64,000 bases of DNA from Candidatus Omnitrophota bacterium. Lineage in GTDB: Bacteria; Omnitrophota; JACPQZ01. Both the position numbers and the translations under genes were made by a program. Shown here piece after piece: positions 1-8,275 of the stretch (the stretch's first letter is position 1; every line of letters starts with the position of its first letter). The notes below the pieces were generated by a model. That model searched no databases, had not been told where the DNA came from, and saw nothing but the letters and a program-made list of their open reading frames with translations. The DNA lies in NCBI GenBank assembly GCA_016190205.1, contig JACPQZ010000045.1, forward strand, positions 62,001 to 126,000, written 5' to 3'.

Positions 1-342
1 CTCATGGCAGATGCCCCGATTCGTGTCGTCGCAGAGCGCTGGGATTGGTACAAGATCAGCCTACCGTCAGAAATCCCTGCCTATGTCCATTCATCCTTTC
101 TGAAGCAGATTTCGCCCACCTTAGCTCAAGTCACCGCCTCCGGAGTAAATGCACGGGCGTACGCGTCGCGCGAGGCCCCTGTGGTGGGAACCCTCTCTCA
201 TGAGGACCGGGTGGAGTACTCCGTCCAGGAGGGCGAATGGATCAAAATCAAATCCCTGCCCAAGTTCAGCGGTTACGTTCACTCGCAGTTCGTGGTGCCC
301 ATCCCGACTGCTGGAGGAGACCTTGAACATCCGCAGCGTTAA
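1..342 (+). CDS. SH3-like (SH3b) domain protein, 5' end outside window
   Basis: The frame is open to the window edge, and the ATG at 4 lies inside an SH3-like repeat, so the N-terminus is missing. Two related units are visible. Each ends in an aromatic-x-x-Gly/Ala-Tyr-Val-His-Ser motif (AYVHSSF near residue 26, GYVHSQF near 91), and the second contains a VNARAYASREAPVVGTL stretch typical of bacterial SH3 domains. Such domains usually bind cell wall or mediate envelope contacts. The reading frame overlaps the next gene by 20 bp. The family call is good; the full architecture is unknown. Confidence 0.7.
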   Translation, partial: LMADAPIRVVAERWDWYKISLPSEIPAYVHSSFLKQISPTLAQVTASGVNARAYASREAPVVGTLSHEDRVEYSVQEGEWIKIKSLPKFSGYVHSQFVVPIPTAGGDLEHPQR

Positions 343-793
343 GAAAAAGGATTCCGCCCAGGTCATCAAGCTCATTCAGGACGTGGTGAACGCGGAATTT
401 GCCCCTCAAGAGAAGGAGGCCTATCCCATGGACGACGTGCTGGATCTGCCCGCAAGTTACCAGGGCAGGCGCGATGCCTTTTTCGTCATGAGCGACGGCC
501 CGCAAACAATCGTCGGGACCTGTGGAGTCAAGAATGAAGGCAACGGCGTCGGCCTCATCCGGCGTGTCTTCGTCAGGCCCTCCCACAGGCGCGAGGGGGT
601 GGCCGAGCGCCTCGTGCGGCACTCCATACAGTTCGCAAAGAATCAGGGTTACCGAGTGCTCCAGGTCAGAACCACAAGCGCCATGAAAGCGGCGATCGCA
701 CTGCTTTACAAAGTCGGCTTCCAGGAGCGCGCCACCTTAGAGGTTGGAAGGCTCAAAATGCTTAAACTCACGTACAACTGTAAGGAGGACTGA
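323..793 (+). CDS. GNAT-family N-acetyltransferase
   Basis: This 156-residue protein starts at TTG 323, preceded by GGAGGAG at 313-319. The frame is open further upstream, but that part overlaps the SH3 gene and has no family likeness. The acetyl-CoA-binding motif is visible as RRVFVRPSHRREGVAERLV (about residues 78-96), the R-x-x-G-x-A loop of GNAT enzymes. The C-terminal ALLYKVGF matches the usual Y-x-x-x-GF strand-helix element. It would transfer an acetyl group from acetyl-CoA to an amine; the substrate cannot be read from sequence. It is translationally coupled to the upstream gene. Confidence 0.8.
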   Translation: MNIRSVKKKDSAQVIKLIQDVVNAEFAPQEKEAYPMDDVLDLPASYQGRRDAFFVMSDGPQTIVGTCGVKNEGNGVGLIRRVFVRPSHRREGVAERLVRHSIQFAKNQGYRVLQVRTTSAMKAAIALLYKVGFQERATLEVGRLKMLKLTYNCKED

Positions 794-794
794 A

Positions 795-1220
795 ATGCTG
801 CTTGTTCCAGAAATCAAACCGTATAAAGATACCCGGCCTGTCCGGGCTATGACTGAACAGGAAATCCAGGAGAAACTGTACGGCAGGAAGGTGAATGTCC
901 TGTCAGGCGTTCATCCGCAGTTGGCCCAGGCTAAAACCCGTATCGCTGATCTGGAGGGAGCACTCCGCGAACACGAGGCGCGCGAGAGGGGGCTTGAGAC
1001 ACGCATGGAGGCACTCGAGCAGGAGAAACGCGAGTTCGCGAAAAAAGCCGCCCGCGCCGAGCGGGAGCGCGATCGCCTGGACCGCAGATTGGAAGAGCTG
1101 GCAGCGCAGGCCCCTGAACGCGAACCCCGGAAGCAGCCGGCCGCGGACCTGGCGCAAGGCGCGTGGAAGAAGCTCAAGTCGTCGCTCGCACGGCTTAAGA
1201 AACCGACGGCTACACAGTAG
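795..1220 (+). CDS. Small coiled-coil protein, function unknown
   Basis: The start is ATG 795, four bases after the acetyltransferase stop, with AAGGAGG at 782-788. The 141-residue product has a non-repetitive N-terminal 40 residues, then a charged heptad-like helix rich in Glu, Arg, Leu and Ala (about residues 45-105), and a basic Lys-rich tail. No catalytic motif or signal peptide is seen. It resembles a dimeric coiled-coil adaptor but I do not recognise a family. It sits between the acetyltransferase and glycerol kinase genes on the same strand, so it is probably co-transcribed. Confidence 0.6.
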   Translation: MLLVPEIKPYKDTRPVRAMTEQEIQEKLYGRKVNVLSGVHPQLAQAKTRIADLEGALREHEARERGLETRMEALEQEKREFAKKAARAERERDRLDRRLEELAAQAPEREPRKQPAADLAQGAWKKLKSSLARLKKPTATQ

Positions 1221-1223
1221 CAT

Positions 1224-2702
1224 GTGAGATACCTTCTCTCCATTGATCAGGGGACGACCGGGACACGAGCCCTGATCGTGGATATCAAGGGCCGACTCGC
1301 CGCGCAAGCTTACACCGAGTTCCCCCAATATTTTCCCCGCCCCGGCTGGGTGGAGCACGATCCACAAGAGATCTGGAACTCCACCCGGACCGTCATCCGG
1401 CAGGCACTCCTCAAAGGCCGCGTCCGCCCACAAACAATCGCAGGAATCGGGATCACCAACCAGCGCGAGACAACCGTTCTCTGGTCACGCCAAAGCGGGA
1501 AACCTCTCGGCCGCGCCATCGTGTGGCAGTGCAGGCGCTCTGCGGGCATCGTGACCTCTCTGAAGGCCCGCGGGGCGGAACCCCTATTCAGGCGCAAGAC
1601 CGGCCTTGTGCTGGATGCGTATTTTTCCGCAACCAAGATCCGCTGGGCACTCGATCATTGGGGCGGTGCGGCGCGATCAAGCCGCCGCAGGGATCTCGTC
1701 TTTGGAACCATTGACAGTTGGCTGATCTGGAAACTCTCGGGGGGGAAGGCGCATGTCACAGATCCCACCAACGCCTCACGCACCCTTCTCTACAACATCT
1801 ACCGCCGCGAGTGGGATTCCGACCTCTGCAAGATTTTAAGAATTCCCAAGTCCTGCCTTGCCCGCGTGCTTCCCTCCGCCGGCGTCTTTGCGAAAACCGG
1901 AAACGTGCGGGAGCTCTGCCCAGGCATCCCGATCACGGGCGTGGCCGGGGATCAGCAGGCATCCCTTTTTGGGCATGGATGCGTCCGGACGGGTGAGATG
2001 AAAAATACATACGGTACAGGGTGCTTCATCCTGCTCAATACCGGCAGTCATGCCCTCAAACCCAGGGCAGGGCTTCTGACCACGCTGGCCTGCGGACCCC
2101 AAGGAGAACCGGCCTACTGTCTCGAAGGCAGCATCTTCATGACGGGCGCGGTCATACAGTGGCTGAGAGACGCCCTGGGTCTCATCCAGAAGGCGTCGGA
2201 TTCGGAAAAAATCGCCCGCTCTGTTAAGGACACCGGCGGGGTGTACCTGGTGCCGGCCTTTTCCGGTCTTGGGTCTCCCCACTGGAACATGTCGGCCCGC
2301 GGGGCCCTCCTGGGTCTTACGCGGGGCTCGGACCGGGGCGTGGTCGTGCGCGCAGCGCTGGAGGCCATCGCCTATCAGACCAGAGACTGTCTGGAGCGCA
2401 TGCGCATGAGTATCCGGGGACGCATACGCAGACTGCGCGTGGACGGCGGGGCGGCACGAAACAACTGGCTGATGCAATTCCAGAGCGACGTCCTGGGGAT
2501 TCCGGTCGAACGCGCGCGCTCCGCCCAAGTGACTGCGCTCGGCGCCGCCGCGTTGGCAGCCATCGGGGCAGGGGTTTGGAAAAATGGCGAGCCCATCAAG
2601 GGGCTTACCGGATGCGACGCGCTGTTCGTGCCACACATGAGGGCCAACGAACGGGAGCGGCTCTACTCGGGCTGGAAGCTGGCCCTGGGACGTGTCTTAT
2701 GA
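1224..2702 (+). CDS. glpK: Glycerol kinase
   Basis: FGGY-family kinase of 492 residues that phosphorylates glycerol to sn-glycerol 3-phosphate with ATP in the cytoplasm. The N-terminal phosphate loop SIDQGTTGTRA (residues 6-16), NQRETTVLW, WQCRR, LDAYFSATKIRW and TYGTGCFILLNTG are glycerol-kinase-type motifs. The catalytic Asp is D243 in GVAGDQQASLFG. The start is GTG 1224; the ATG two bases earlier is out of frame. Length is normal. No glycerol facilitator or glycerol-3-phosphate dehydrogenase is adjacent. It overlaps the next gene by 4 bp (ATGA). The downstream patatin-like lipase domain could supply glycerol-containing products, but that link is only inferred. Confidence 0.9.
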   Translation: MRYLLSIDQGTTGTRALIVDIKGRLAAQAYTEFPQYFPRPGWVEHDPQEIWNSTRTVIRQALLKGRVRPQTIAGIGITNQRETTVLWSRQSGKPLGRAIVWQCRRSAGIVTSLKARGAEPLFRRKTGLVLDAYFSATKIRWALDHWGGAARSSRRRDLVFGTIDSWLIWKLSGGKAHVTDPTNASRTLLYNIYRREWDSDLCKILRIPKSCLARVLPSAGVFAKTGNVRELCPGIPITGVAGDQQASLFGHGCVRTGEMKNTYGTGCFILLNTGSHALKPRAGLLTTLACGPQGEPAYCLEGSIFMTGAVIQWLRDALGLIQKASDSEKIARSVKDTGGVYLVPAFSGLGSPHWNMSARGALLGLTRGSDRGVVVRAALEAIAYQTRDCLERMRMSIRGRIRRLRVDGGAARNNWLMQFQSDVLGIPVERARSAQVTALGAAALAAIGAGVWKNGEPIKGLTGCDALFVPHMRANERERLYSGWKLALGRVL

Positions 2703-4768
2703 GATACTTTTGGGCCGACAAGCAGGAAGGGGATGACGAAAAGGTAGCCATACTCAAGCAGGTGCCTCTCTTTTCCAACTTGAGTCAGCGGGAGCTCAAG
2801 GATATCGCCACTCCTGCCAGGCTCATCGAATACAAGAAGGATCAAGTCATTTACCAGATAGGAGATCCGCCCCACGCCTTCTTCGTCATCGCAAGCGGCA
2901 GGGTTCGAATCGACCGGCCGACAGGCCCCAAAGGTGAGATGACGACCACCATGCTGCACGGGGGAGAGTTTTTTGGAGAGCTCTCCATCTTGACGGGAAA
3001 TCCCCATTCGGCAACCGTCACGGCCAAGAACGACTGTCTGCTCCTGGAAATTGGAGGCGAAGATTTCGGGCGGCTGACCAAGGAGATCTCCGCCCTGGGT
3101 CTTTACTTCAGCCGTTTCCTCATCCAGCGCCTGAGGGGTGTTCAGAAGGGAGATGAGTACGTTCGCGAGAGCAAGCTCATCGCCGTGTACAGTGCTGCGC
3201 GGGAGGTGGGGAAAACTGTCTTAAGCATTAACCTGGCCGCGGCCCTGGCCCGGGAGGGCGCTTCGCAGGTCATCCTGGTGGATATGGGAGGGACGAAGGG
3301 GGAGTTGGGACATCTCCTTAAATATCCGACCGATAAGGGCCTGGTTCAGGTCGGAAGAGACCGCGCCATACATCCTGTAGGGATCCAGGAACACATCATC
3401 AAACATGATGCAGGCTTTCATATCGTGAGCGTCGTTGAACCCGAAAAGGACGGGATTGACCCCCGCGGCATCGCACCCTTTTTCTCCTCCCTGGCCAGAC
3501 AATACGACTATATCGTCATTGATCTTCCGAACCAATTTGACGCCGCCATCCTGGAGGCCCTGCACCAGGCGGACATCCTCTTTCTTCTAACCGGGCCCCG
3601 CAGGGAAACCCTGCGCGCGACGGCGGAGATATGCGGCAAACTCAAGGCCACGATCGGCACCCAGATGGACAAGTTGAGACTACTCCTCAACCCCATGAAA
3701 TTGTCCGATCCCCTGGACTTACCTGCCAAGGAAGAGCTTTTAGGTCATCCCATCTCACTGACCCTCCCCAGCACCCCCATCGTAAAAAGCTACACGGAGT
3801 CCACAGGGATGCCGTATCTCGTCGCGAGCCCCCGGGCGGAATACAGCCGCGTCGTTCGCCGGATTGCGCGCGAGATCAGTGAGTCTATGGTCGGCCTTGC
3901 CCTGGGAAGCGGCGCGGCCCTGGGATTTGCCCATATCGGGGTGCTCAAGGTCTTCGAGCGGGAGGATATCCCCGTGGACCTTGTGGCGGGTTCCAGCATG
4001 GGCGCCTTGATCGGTGCCCTTTGGACCGCCGGAAAGACTGCCGACGAGATCGAAGGCCTGGCCCTCGATATGGCGCGTTGGCGCATCTTGAAGCTCGTTG
4101 ATTTCGACTTCCCCGCGCGCGCGATCTTGAAAGGAAACCGCCTCCTGCGGTACCTCAAGACTCAACTCAAGAAAAAAACTTTTCAGGACACGCTCATCCC
4201 CCTCAAAGTCACGGCCGTAAACCTGTACACCCGGCAGCAGGTGGTGATCGACGAAGGTCCGCTTTACGAAGCCGTGCGGGCCAGCTGCTCCATCCCGGGG
4301 CTCCTCGCCCCGTTCCGTAAGGGGGACATGTACCTTACGGACGGCGGCCTGCTGGAGCCCTGCCCGGTCCGTACCCTCATGCGGGCAAAGGTCCATAAGA
4401 TTATCGCGGTCAATGTCCTTCCCAGCCCCGAAGACATGGTAGATCATCACCGCAAGCACAGGGACCTGGAGCGCGTGGAGCAGGAACGGGCCAGTCAACT
4501 TCCCCCCATGGCAAAATTCAGATGGCGCGCGCAACAGTTTTTGAAACGAATGGTGACGCCCAGTATCGCCGAAGTCATTTTAAACAGCATGCAAACGATG
4601 GAATACCACCTGGCCCTTCAGGCCTGCGAGGACGCGGACGTTCTCATTCAGCCCATCCACTCCGGAATCCACGTCTTGAACTTTAATGAGGCCCCCCAGC
4701 TCATCGCGCGCGGAGAAGAGGAAACCTTGAAGAAACTGGACGAAATAAAGCAGCTTGTAAAGAAGTAG
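2699..4768 (+). CDS. Three-domain protein: cNMP-binding, ParA/MinD-like ATPase, patatin-like phospholipase
   Basis: This 689-residue fusion starts at ATG 2699 inside the glpK stop. Residues ~15-135 form a CRP-type cyclic-nucleotide-binding fold (GEFFGELSILTGNPHSATV); the phosphate-binding Arg of the usual motif is His here. Residues ~160-397 look like a MinD/ParA ATPase with a reduced P-loop, AAREVGKTVLSINLAAAL, lacking the usual Lys-Gly-Gly start. Residues ~398-620 are a patatin domain with nucleophile S433 in GSSMG and D548 in TDGGL. The oxyanion stretch GSGAALGFAHIG lacks the usual Arg. Regulated lipid hydrolysis near the membrane is inferred by analogy with NTE-type esterases. The C-terminal ~65 residues are helical and charged. 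Confidence 0.8.
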   Translation: MRYFWADKQEGDDEKVAILKQVPLFSNLSQRELKDIATPARLIEYKKDQVIYQIGDPPHAFFVIASGRVRIDRPTGPKGEMTTTMLHGGEFFGELSILTGNPHSATVTAKNDCLLLEIGGEDFGRLTKEISALGLYFSRFLIQRLRGVQKGDEYVRESKLIAVYSAAREVGKTVLSINLAAALAREGASQVILVDMGGTKGELGHLLKYPTDKGLVQVGRDRAIHPVGIQEHIIKHDAGFHIVSVVEPEKDGIDPRGIAPFFSSLARQYDYIVIDLPNQFDAAILEALHQADILFLLTGPRRETLRATAEICGKLKATIGTQMDKLRLLLNPMKLSDPLDLPAKEELLGHPISLTLPSTPIVKSYTESTGMPYLVASPRAEYSRVVRRIAREISESMVGLALGSGAALGFAHIGVLKVFEREDIPVDLVAGSSMGALIGALWTAGKTADEIEGLALDMARWRILKLVDFDFPARAILKGNRLLRYLKTQLKKKTFQDTLIPLKVTAVNLYTRQQVVIDEGPLYEAVRASCSIPGLLAPFRKGDMYLTDGGLLEPCPVRTLMRAKVHKIIAVNVLPSPEDMVDHHRKHRDLERVEQERASQLPPMAKFRWRAQQFLKRMVTPSIAEVILNSMQTMEYHLALQACEDADVLIQPIHSGIHVLNFNEAPQLIARGEEETLKKLDEIKQLVKK

Positions 4769-4794
4769 CGCAATGGGTAAACTGTTGATCAGCC

Positions 4795-5985
4795 ATGGAT
4801 AAATACGTCATCATAGAAGGCGTGCGCACGCCGCAGGGGATCCTGGGCGGAGCCCTTAAAGATTTTTCGTCCGCCCGTCTGGGGGAGCTTGTCGTGCGCG
4901 GTCTCCTTCAGAAAACAAAAATCGATCCTAAGTTAATAGAAGGGGTTATCTTTGGATGCGTAGGACAGACAAGTGATGCCCCCAACGTGGCCCGTGTCAT
5001 CGCCCTTAAGGCGGGACTTCCCATTTCCCTTCCGGGTTATACGGTTCAGCGGAACTGCGCGTCGGGCATGCAATCAATCGTCAGCGCCTGTCAGCACATA
5101 GCCGTAGGCGATGCCGACGTCCAAGTCGCGGGCGGAACAGAATCGATGAGCCAGGCGCCGTATATCAACCGGGACCTGCGGTTCGGTAAGAAACTCCGTG
5201 ACTCTGCGCTGGTCGATTCCCTCTGGGAAGGTTTGACGGATCCCATCTGCGGCCAGATCATGGGGAGGACCGCAGAAAACCTGGCGGAAGAATTTAAGAT
5301 TCCGCGGGCCGAGCAGGACCGTTACGCCATTGAGAGCCACGCGCGCGCCTTTCGCGCCACACGCGAAGGTAAGTTCAAGGATGAAATCGTCCCGGTCGAA
5401 ATCCCTAAGAAGATGGCGGGGCGCGTGGTGCCATCAGAGATCTTTTCGGAAGACGAGGGACCCAACGTCGCGCTTACGGAACAAATGCTTTCCCAGTACC
5501 CGACGATCTTCAAGGAGGAGGGCACCGTAACGGCTGGAAACGCATGTCCCATATCTGACGGGGCGGCGTGCGTCCTCATCATGAGCGCAGAAAAGGCCAA
5601 GTCCCTGGGCCTCAAACCCATGGCATCGATCCGCGCCTGGGCCTTCGCAGCCCTCGAACCCCAGCGCATGGGCCTGGGACCCGCCTATGCCACTCCGCTC
5701 GCGCTGAAAAAAGCGGGCCTCACGCTTGCCGACATTGATCTCATTGAAATAAACGAGGCCTTTGCCGTTCAGGTGCTCGCCTGCCGCAACATGCTGGATT
5801 TCAAACTTGAAAAAACAAATGTACAGGGAGGCGCTATCGCCTTGGGACACCCGGTAGGAACGAGCGGGACCCGTCTCGTGATCACCCTCATGCATGAAAT
5901 GAAACGCCGCGGCGCTGCCCTGGGCCTCGCAACCTTATGCGTCGGGGGCGGACAGGGATCAGCCATGATACTCGAAAGGAAGTAG
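4795..5985 (+). CDS. Acetyl-CoA C-acyltransferase (thiolase)
   Basis: Thiolase of 396 residues, normal for the family. It cleaves 3-ketoacyl-CoA to acetyl-CoA and a shortened acyl-CoA, or condenses two acetyl-CoA. The acylated Cys is C88 in QRNCASGMQS; H352 in ALGHPVGTSG and C382 in LCVGGGQGS complete the triad, and the NEAFAVQ loop is present. It heads an acyl-CoA cluster with hydroxyacyl-CoA dehydrogenase and enoyl-CoA hydratase. Sequence alone does not decide between degradative and biosynthetic use. A heptad-repeat element separates it from the next gene. Confidence 0.92.
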   Translation: MDKYVIIEGVRTPQGILGGALKDFSSARLGELVVRGLLQKTKIDPKLIEGVIFGCVGQTSDAPNVARVIALKAGLPISLPGYTVQRNCASGMQSIVSACQHIAVGDADVQVAGGTESMSQAPYINRDLRFGKKLRDSALVDSLWEGLTDPICGQIMGRTAENLAEEFKIPRAEQDRYAIESHARAFRATREGKFKDEIVPVEIPKKMAGRVVPSEIFSEDEGPNVALTEQMLSQYPTIFKEEGTVTAGNACPISDGAACVLIMSAEKAKSLGLKPMASIRAWAFAALEPQRMGLGPAYATPLALKKAGLTLADIDLIEINEAFAVQVLACRNMLDFKLEKTNVQGGAIALGHPVGTSGTRLVITLMHEMKRRGAALGLATLCVGGGQGSAMILERK

Positions 5986-5992
5986 CCTTGTA

Positions 5993-6120
5993 CGTGCATC
6001 GTACTTCGTTCATCGTGCTGCGTGGGTGGGGCGTGCAGTTCTTCGTAGTTACAGACCCTCGGCAACTGGCCTATTACCCCTTTACGATGCACGATGCACG
6101 AAGCACGAAGCACAAACACG
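5993..6120. repeat. Inverted heptanucleotide-repeat element (CGTGCWT type)
   Basis: The gap between the thiolase and dehydrogenase genes holds two arms built from 7-bp units. The left arm (5993-6024) runs CGTGCAT, CGTACTT, CGTTCAT, CGTGCTG. The right arm (6084-6120) is the reverse complement type, with units such as CGATGCA and CGAAGCA. The arms can pair around a ~60-base centre. The unit CGTGCTT recurs at 27179 and 33484. Confidence 0.8.
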
Positions 6121-6141
6121 GCCACCCAGAGATCAACTTGT

Positions 6142-7359
6142 ATGTACATCTATAAGACTGGCGTAGTGGGAGCCGGGGCGATGGGGGCGGAGATCGCCCA
6201 GGTCATCACCTTTGCAGGTCTCCCCGTCATCCTGCATGACATCGAGCAGCGCTTTGTGGATAAAGGCATGGAGCGCATCCGGTCCATCTACGCTCGAAGA
6301 GTGGAAAAGGGGAAGATGAGCGCTGATGAACTCGAGAAAAAGATGGCGCTCGTGACCACCACCACCCGGCTGGAAGACCTGCGGGCGGCGGACATCGTCA
6401 TCGAGGCGGTCCCCGAAAAGATGGATCTTAAAAAGCAGGTTTTTTCCAAACTTGACGGAATCCTGGGCCCTTCCGCGATCTTGGCTTCCAATACCTCCGC
6501 CCTCTCGATCTCCGCCCTAGGTTCCGCAACAAAACGCCCAGGGCGTGTCATAGGTCTGCATTTTTTCTACCCTGCGCACGTCATGAAGCTCATTGAGATC
6601 ATTCCGGGACTTGCCACGTCGGACGAGACCGTCGATGACGCGCTCGCCTTTACCGAATCTCTGCGCAAGATTCCGATTCGCGTTAACGAATGTGCCGGTT
6701 TTCTCATCAACCGCCTGCTCATGCCGTACCTCAACGAATGTGCCTACTGCCTGGAGGAAGGTTCCGAGGGCGCCCGTGCCATCGATGAGAAAATCGTAAA
6801 ATTCGGTCTGCCGATGGGCCCCTTTACGCTGGTGGACACCCTGGGGCTCGACATCTGCAAAGATGTGGGGGAAGTCCTGCACGCTTCCTACGGTGCCCGC
6901 ATGCGTCCCGCCGCTCTTTGGCGCAAGCTCTTTGAAAAGAAGCGGTTCGGAATCAAGTCCGGCGCCGGTTTTTATACGTATCCCGGAGGCAAGGAGGACC
7001 CTGAACTCCAAGCGCTCGCCCAATCTGCCGCCAGCGAAGACAAAAGCGGAAAGTCGCCCTTTGCGCTCGACCGGGTGCTCTATCAAATGATCAACGAGGC
7101 CGCCTACTGTCTGGAGGAAAGGGTCTCCACCGCCCGCGAGATCGATCTCGGCATGGTGGCCGGACTGGGTTTCCCGCAGGAGAAAGAGGGGATACTTCGT
7201 TACGCGGATTCCATCGGGCTGGATACTGTGCTGGAGAAGCTCACATCGTATCATCATGAACTTGGAGAGCGCTTCTGGCCTGCGCCCCGCATCCGACGCA
7301 TGGTGGAAGCGGGATTCCTGGGCCGGAAGACGAAGCAGGGGTTCTTTACTTACTCGTGA
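6142..7359 (+). CDS. 3-hydroxyacyl-CoA dehydrogenase
   Basis: NAD-dependent oxidation of 3-hydroxyacyl-CoA to 3-ketoacyl-CoA, or the reverse. The start at ATG 6142 places the dinucleotide-binding motif GVVGAGAMG at residues 7-15. The catalytic His is H140 in GLHFFYPAH, and the NRLLMPYLNE and MGPFTLVDTLGLD motifs of the C-terminal domain follow. The 405-residue length reflects a duplicated C-terminal domain: NEAAYCLEE near 320 echoes NECAYCLEE near 200, and the second copy ends in GFLGRKTKQGFFTYS. This resembles the dehydrogenase half of FadB-type proteins without the hydratase, which is encoded separately downstream. Confidence 0.9.
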   Translation: MYIYKTGVVGAGAMGAEIAQVITFAGLPVILHDIEQRFVDKGMERIRSIYARRVEKGKMSADELEKKMALVTTTTRLEDLRAADIVIEAVPEKMDLKKQVFSKLDGILGPSAILASNTSALSISALGSATKRPGRVIGLHFFYPAHVMKLIEIIPGLATSDETVDDALAFTESLRKIPIRVNECAGFLINRLLMPYLNECAYCLEEGSEGARAIDEKIVKFGLPMGPFTLVDTLGLDICKDVGEVLHASYGARMRPAALWRKLFEKKRFGIKSGAGFYTYPGGKEDPELQALAQSAASEDKSGKSPFALDRVLYQMINEAAYCLEERVSTAREIDLGMVAGLGFPQEKEGILRYADSIGLDTVLEKLTSYHHELGERFWPAPRIRRMVEAGFLGRKTKQGFFTYS

Positions 7360-7489
7360 CAACACTTGACCAAATAAGCGTGCCAATATGCTACGTTATC
7401 TTTCGATTGTTAAGAGGAAGCTCAAGTCGCATTATGGTTTCCAGCTGCTGCGTCTCGCTGCTGGCTGGAACCGCCTGAAAGGAGTCATC

Positions 7490-8275
7490 TTGCCTGAGGA
7501 AACCCTCGTTCAGATCCATGACGACGAGCGCGCCCGTGTTTTAACCTTGGACCACCCCCCGGTCAACGCGCTCTCCCGTTCCCTCTTAAAGCAACTGGGG
7601 GAGGCCCTGGAAAAAACCAGGGATGATAACCGCATTGCCGTGGTCATCATCACCGGGGCCGGCCAGAACGCCTTCGCCGCGGGCGCCGACATCCGGGAAC
7701 TTGCTCTCATCCATTCCAAGGACGAGGCGGCCCGGCTGGCCGCAGAAGGACAGACGCTCTTCAATAAGATCGAGCACTTTCCGAAACCCGTGATTGCCGC
7801 CATCAATGCAGTCTGCCTCGGGGGAGGAAATGAGCTTGCCCTGGCTTGCCACATTCGTATCGCCTCCGAACGGGCCCGCTTCGGCCAGCCTGAAGTAAAT
7901 CTCGGGATCATTCCCGGCTTCGGCGGCACCCAGAGGCTCGCCAGACTCGTGGGCCTCCCCAGGGCAACAGAACTCGTCCTGACCGGCGACATAATTCCGG
8001 CCAAGGAGGCGGAGCGGATCGGTCTCATCAACAGGTCTGTGCCGGATGGAGAAGAGCTCAAGGTGGCCAAGGGAATCGCGCGAAAGATCGCCTCCAAAGG
8101 CCAAGTGGCTGTCCGGAAGGCCCTCCAGGCCCTGGTCGAGGGAAGAGAGAAATGGCTGACCGACGGCCTGGCGCTCGAGGCCTCTCTCTTTGGCGACACG
8201 ACTTCTACCGACGATATGAAAGAGGGGATCCAGGCATTTTTGGAGAAGAGGCAGCCCCAATTCAAGGACCGGTGA
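7490..8275 (+). CDS. Enoyl-CoA hydratase/isomerase family protein
   Basis: Crotonase-fold enzyme adding water to 2-enoyl-CoA. TTG 7490 with AAAGGAG at 7478-7484 gives 261 residues, the standard length; the frame is open to ATG 7388, but that extension has no family likeness. Oxyanion-hole segments are FAAGADIREL and CLGGGNELALAC, and the GQPEVNLGIIPGFGGTQRL region carries the active-site Glu. The C-terminal GIQAFLEKRQPQF is typical. It overlaps the next gene by 4 bp (GTGA), so translation is coupled to the acyl-CoA synthetase. Confidence 0.9.
   Translation: MPEETLVQIHDDERARVLTLDHPPVNALSRSLLKQLGEALEKTRDDNRIAVVIITGAGQNAFAAGADIRELALIHSKDEAARLAAEGQTLFNKIEHFPKPVIAAINAVCLGGGNELALACHIRIASERARFGQPEVNLGIIPGFGGTQRLARLVGLPRATELVLTGDIIPAKEAERIGLINRSVPDGEELKVAKGIARKIASKGQVAVRKALQALVEGREKWLTDGLALEASLFGDTTSTDDMKEGIQAFLEKRQPQFKDR

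Noticed and set aside
1836-2636. Long minus-strand frame opposite glpK (266 codons), and similar long antisense frames elsewhere such as 3755-4534 and 6517-7386
   Set aside because: They mirror strong plus-strand genes in GC-rich DNA, show no motifs, and have low-complexity His/Arg/Pro-rich products.
5993-6120. Heptad-repeat gap as coding sequence, with frames open across the thiolase-dehydrogenase gap
   Set aside because: The frames are repeat-derived, lack family likeness, and both neighbours have good starts and stops without them.
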